This document shows, piece after piece, positions 62,826 through 64,000 of a stretch of 64,000 bases of DNA; the first letter of the stretch is position 1, and each line of letters opens with the position of its first letter. The notes beneath the pieces were generated by a model. That model did no database searches and had not been told where the DNA came from. It worked only from the letters and a program-made list of their open reading frames with translations. The translations under genes and the position numbers were made by a program. The stretch comes from a virus: positions 124,001-188,000 of the IMG/VR virus record IMGVR_UViG_3300019458_000020; one strand, written 5' to 3'.

Positions 62826-63284
62826 TTACCTAATAGATACCATTTTGACCACTCCATTTTTCATTCTCATGAATACAGGCAAAGCCTTATATCCTTCCAA
62901 TACACTAGAATTTTTATCCACTCTTGCTAAAGAATTCACCAATTCTTTTAAATCATTTAGACGCATTTGTGATTCCATATATTTGTTCATTTTTTCGGAT
63001 ACGAGAAATATTTTCTCCATGTGAGTCAATTGTTTAATCTGATGTTCTCTTTTCATGGCTTCCGACTTTGTAGGAAATTCTTCTTGATACAATAATACAA
63101 CAGGCAACCTTCCTCGTGTATATTTTGCCCCTTTGCCAGCATTATGTTTCAAAACTCTGGCATCAACGTCATTTGTGTATCCGGTATATAATGTATTATC
63201 CGAACAAATGACTATATAAACGTAAAATTTCGTTCTTATCTGAATACGATTTTTACGATTTTGGTTGCGTCGTCGGTTGTCCAT
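62826..63284 (-). CDS. Standalone GIY-YIG nuclease, YhbQ/UPF0213-like with extra C-domain
   Basis: 152 residues. A basic N-terminal ~18 residues precede [49 protein letters not shown], the UPF0213/UvrC-type GIY-YIG domain (YVYIV...LYTGYT, Arg, and Glu in [12 protein letters not shown]). The C-terminal ~55 residues are extra and helical. Unlike homing enzymes it has no NUMOD or HTH, so a DNA repair or processing role is more likely. Overlaps the upstream gene by 49 bases. Confidence 0.78.
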   Translation of the reverse strand: MDNRRRNQNRKNRIQIRTKFYVYIVICSDNTLYTGYTNDVDARVLKHNAGKGAKYTRGRLPVVLLYQEEFPTKSEAMKREHQIKQLTHMEKIFLVSEKMNKYMESQMRLNDLKELVNSLARVDKNSSVLEGYKALPVFMRMKNGVVKMVSIR

Positions 63285-63430
63285 GTATTACTTTCTGGAA
63301 TGTAATTAGAAAACTTTAATAAATATGGTTCCATTGTTCGGCTTAATTCACACGTACCTTCATGGGGAGTAATAGAAACCATACCATCTATTATGGTCTT
63401 CATGTGATTTAATTTTTCTGTTTCATTCAT
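63236..63430 (-). CDS. Hypothetical protein, 64 residues
   Basis: 64 residues: [31 protein letters not shown]... ending [12 protein letters not shown]. Overlaps both neighbours. Unknown. Confidence 0.48.
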   Translation of the reverse strand: MNETEKLNHMKTIIDGMVSITPHEGTCELSRTMEPYLLKFSNYIPESNTWTTDDATKIVKIVFR

Positions 63431-63693
63431 AATTTTCTTACTTTATTCAACCATTTATTGAAATTATCGTCGTATTCTCCCAATTTACAATTAGGTTCTG
63501 GCTTCAAATTCTCACCGTTCAATAAATACTTATAAACTTCGTGAAAAAATTCCGCACCAAATCTTGTAGAAAAAATAAAAGGAGACTGAAATCTAATATA
63601 AAATTCTCTCTTTAATTTTACGTAATCGACTGCATATTGTTGTGATTGTGACAACAATTTCATGGCATCAGAACAAAATATTATATCATTCAT
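63427..63693 (-). CDS. Hypothetical protein, 88 residues
   Basis: 88 residues, helical with aromatic clusters (YVKLKREFYIRFQSPFIFSTRFGAEFFHEVYKYL). 4-base and 8-base overlaps with its neighbours. Unknown. Confidence 0.52.
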   Translation of the reverse strand: MNDIIFCSDAMKLLSQSQQYAVDYVKLKREFYIRFQSPFIFSTRFGAEFFHEVYKYLLNGENLKPEPNCKLGEYDDNFNKWLNKVRKL

Positions 63694-64000
63694 TGGAATT
63701 TTTATTTAATGAATCTACCATGAATTTTAAAAATGGTAAAGTATTCATATCTACTGCACCATCTCTTTCTAATACTACTCCTTCTCCTAAATTCCAAGGA
63801 TGTCCTTCACGACTCATTAAATTTGACCAAATTCCCATCCTTTTAACCGATTCTTGCCATTCTTCTTTTGAATAAATAAAATTTCTTTTGAATAGTTGCC
63901 ACGTTAATGGGTCTTTTTCTTCCCACCTACTCAATTCTATAAAGTATAGTGGTTTATCATCACTATCTTTATATTCCGGATAAATTTCAAATGTATGTCT
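63686..64000 (-). CDS. Hypothetical protein, 5' end outside window
   Basis: The frame is open to the window edge: RHTFEIYPEYKDSDDKPLYFIELSRWEEKDPLTWQLF... and ends SLNKNSNE at 63686. At least 104 residues. There is no ATG near SRWEEK, so the gene starts beyond 64000. WEEK-DPLTWQLFK and HPWNLGEGVVLERDGAVD suggest a folded protein; unknown. Confidence 0.6.
   Translation of the reverse strand, partial: RHTFEIYPEYKDSDDKPLYFIELSRWEEKDPLTWQLFKRNFIYSKEEWQESVKRMGIWSNLMSREGHPWNLGEGVVLERDGAVDMNTLPFLKFMVDSLNKNSNE

Overview
The window is one arm of the genome of a large, AT-rich tailed phage with a T4-like contractile tail (myovirus-like). The diagnostic genes are baseplate proteins resembling T4 gp6, gp25 and gp5, a T4 gp55-like late sigma factor, a PhoH-type ATPase, a tandem family of tail-fibre proteins, and many GIY-YIG and HNH homing endonucleases. 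Nearly all genes lie on the minus strand; the exceptions I support are three plus-strand genes at 33279, 35542 and 50625. Standard stop codons fit all long frames. The host is unknown. Near-consensus TTGACA/TATAAT promoters argue for a sigma70-type bacterial host, and the tRNA-His, which lacks G-1 and carries A73, resembles the alphaproteobacterial type, but this is only a hint. LAYOUT: 1-30537 is the virion block, read from high to low coordinates: a fibre cluster (30537-24281), a membrane protein, the late sigma factor, baseplate genes (21028-8560), then tail and adhesin proteins with fibronectin, leucine-rich-repeat and FG-GAP modules (7597-1). Three homing endonucleases are inserted here and one of them is frameshifted. 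30593-36078 holds PhoH, small unknown genes, an HD-domain protein and two plus-strand genes closed by strong bidirectional terminators. 36137-58777 is a very large tRNA array: about 50 confident tRNAs plus several degenerate ones, covering all 20 amino acids, mixed with small accessory genes, further virion genes (41519-43627) and homing endonucleases. 59205-64000 contains small hypothetical genes, one more tRNA-Met, a broken homing endonuclease and a standalone GIY-YIG protein. HOW IT WORKS TOGETHER: the array appears to be a self-contained tRNA supply and maintenance module. The most important finding is a phage-encoded RNase P RNA at 40458-40748, immediately 5' of a tRNA-Ala. It shows P1, P2, P3 and P4 pairing and the conserved CR I and CR V sequences. 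Near it lie a DraRnl-type RNA ligase, an RlmN-like radical SAM protein with the catalytic C-terminal cysteine, and an HD protein. Several array tRNAs are unusual: at least a dozen carry G instead of U at T-loop position 55, the Leu tRNAs have short variable loops, and long variable arms occur on tRNAs with Lys, Pro, Asn and Met anticodons. Minus-strand promoters in the array place the -10 box 6-7 bases before start codons, implying leaderless mRNAs, and many genes carry a TATTTAT box 4-9 bases before the start codon that may be the late-promoter element. All assignments come from reading the sequence; no database search or folding program was run.
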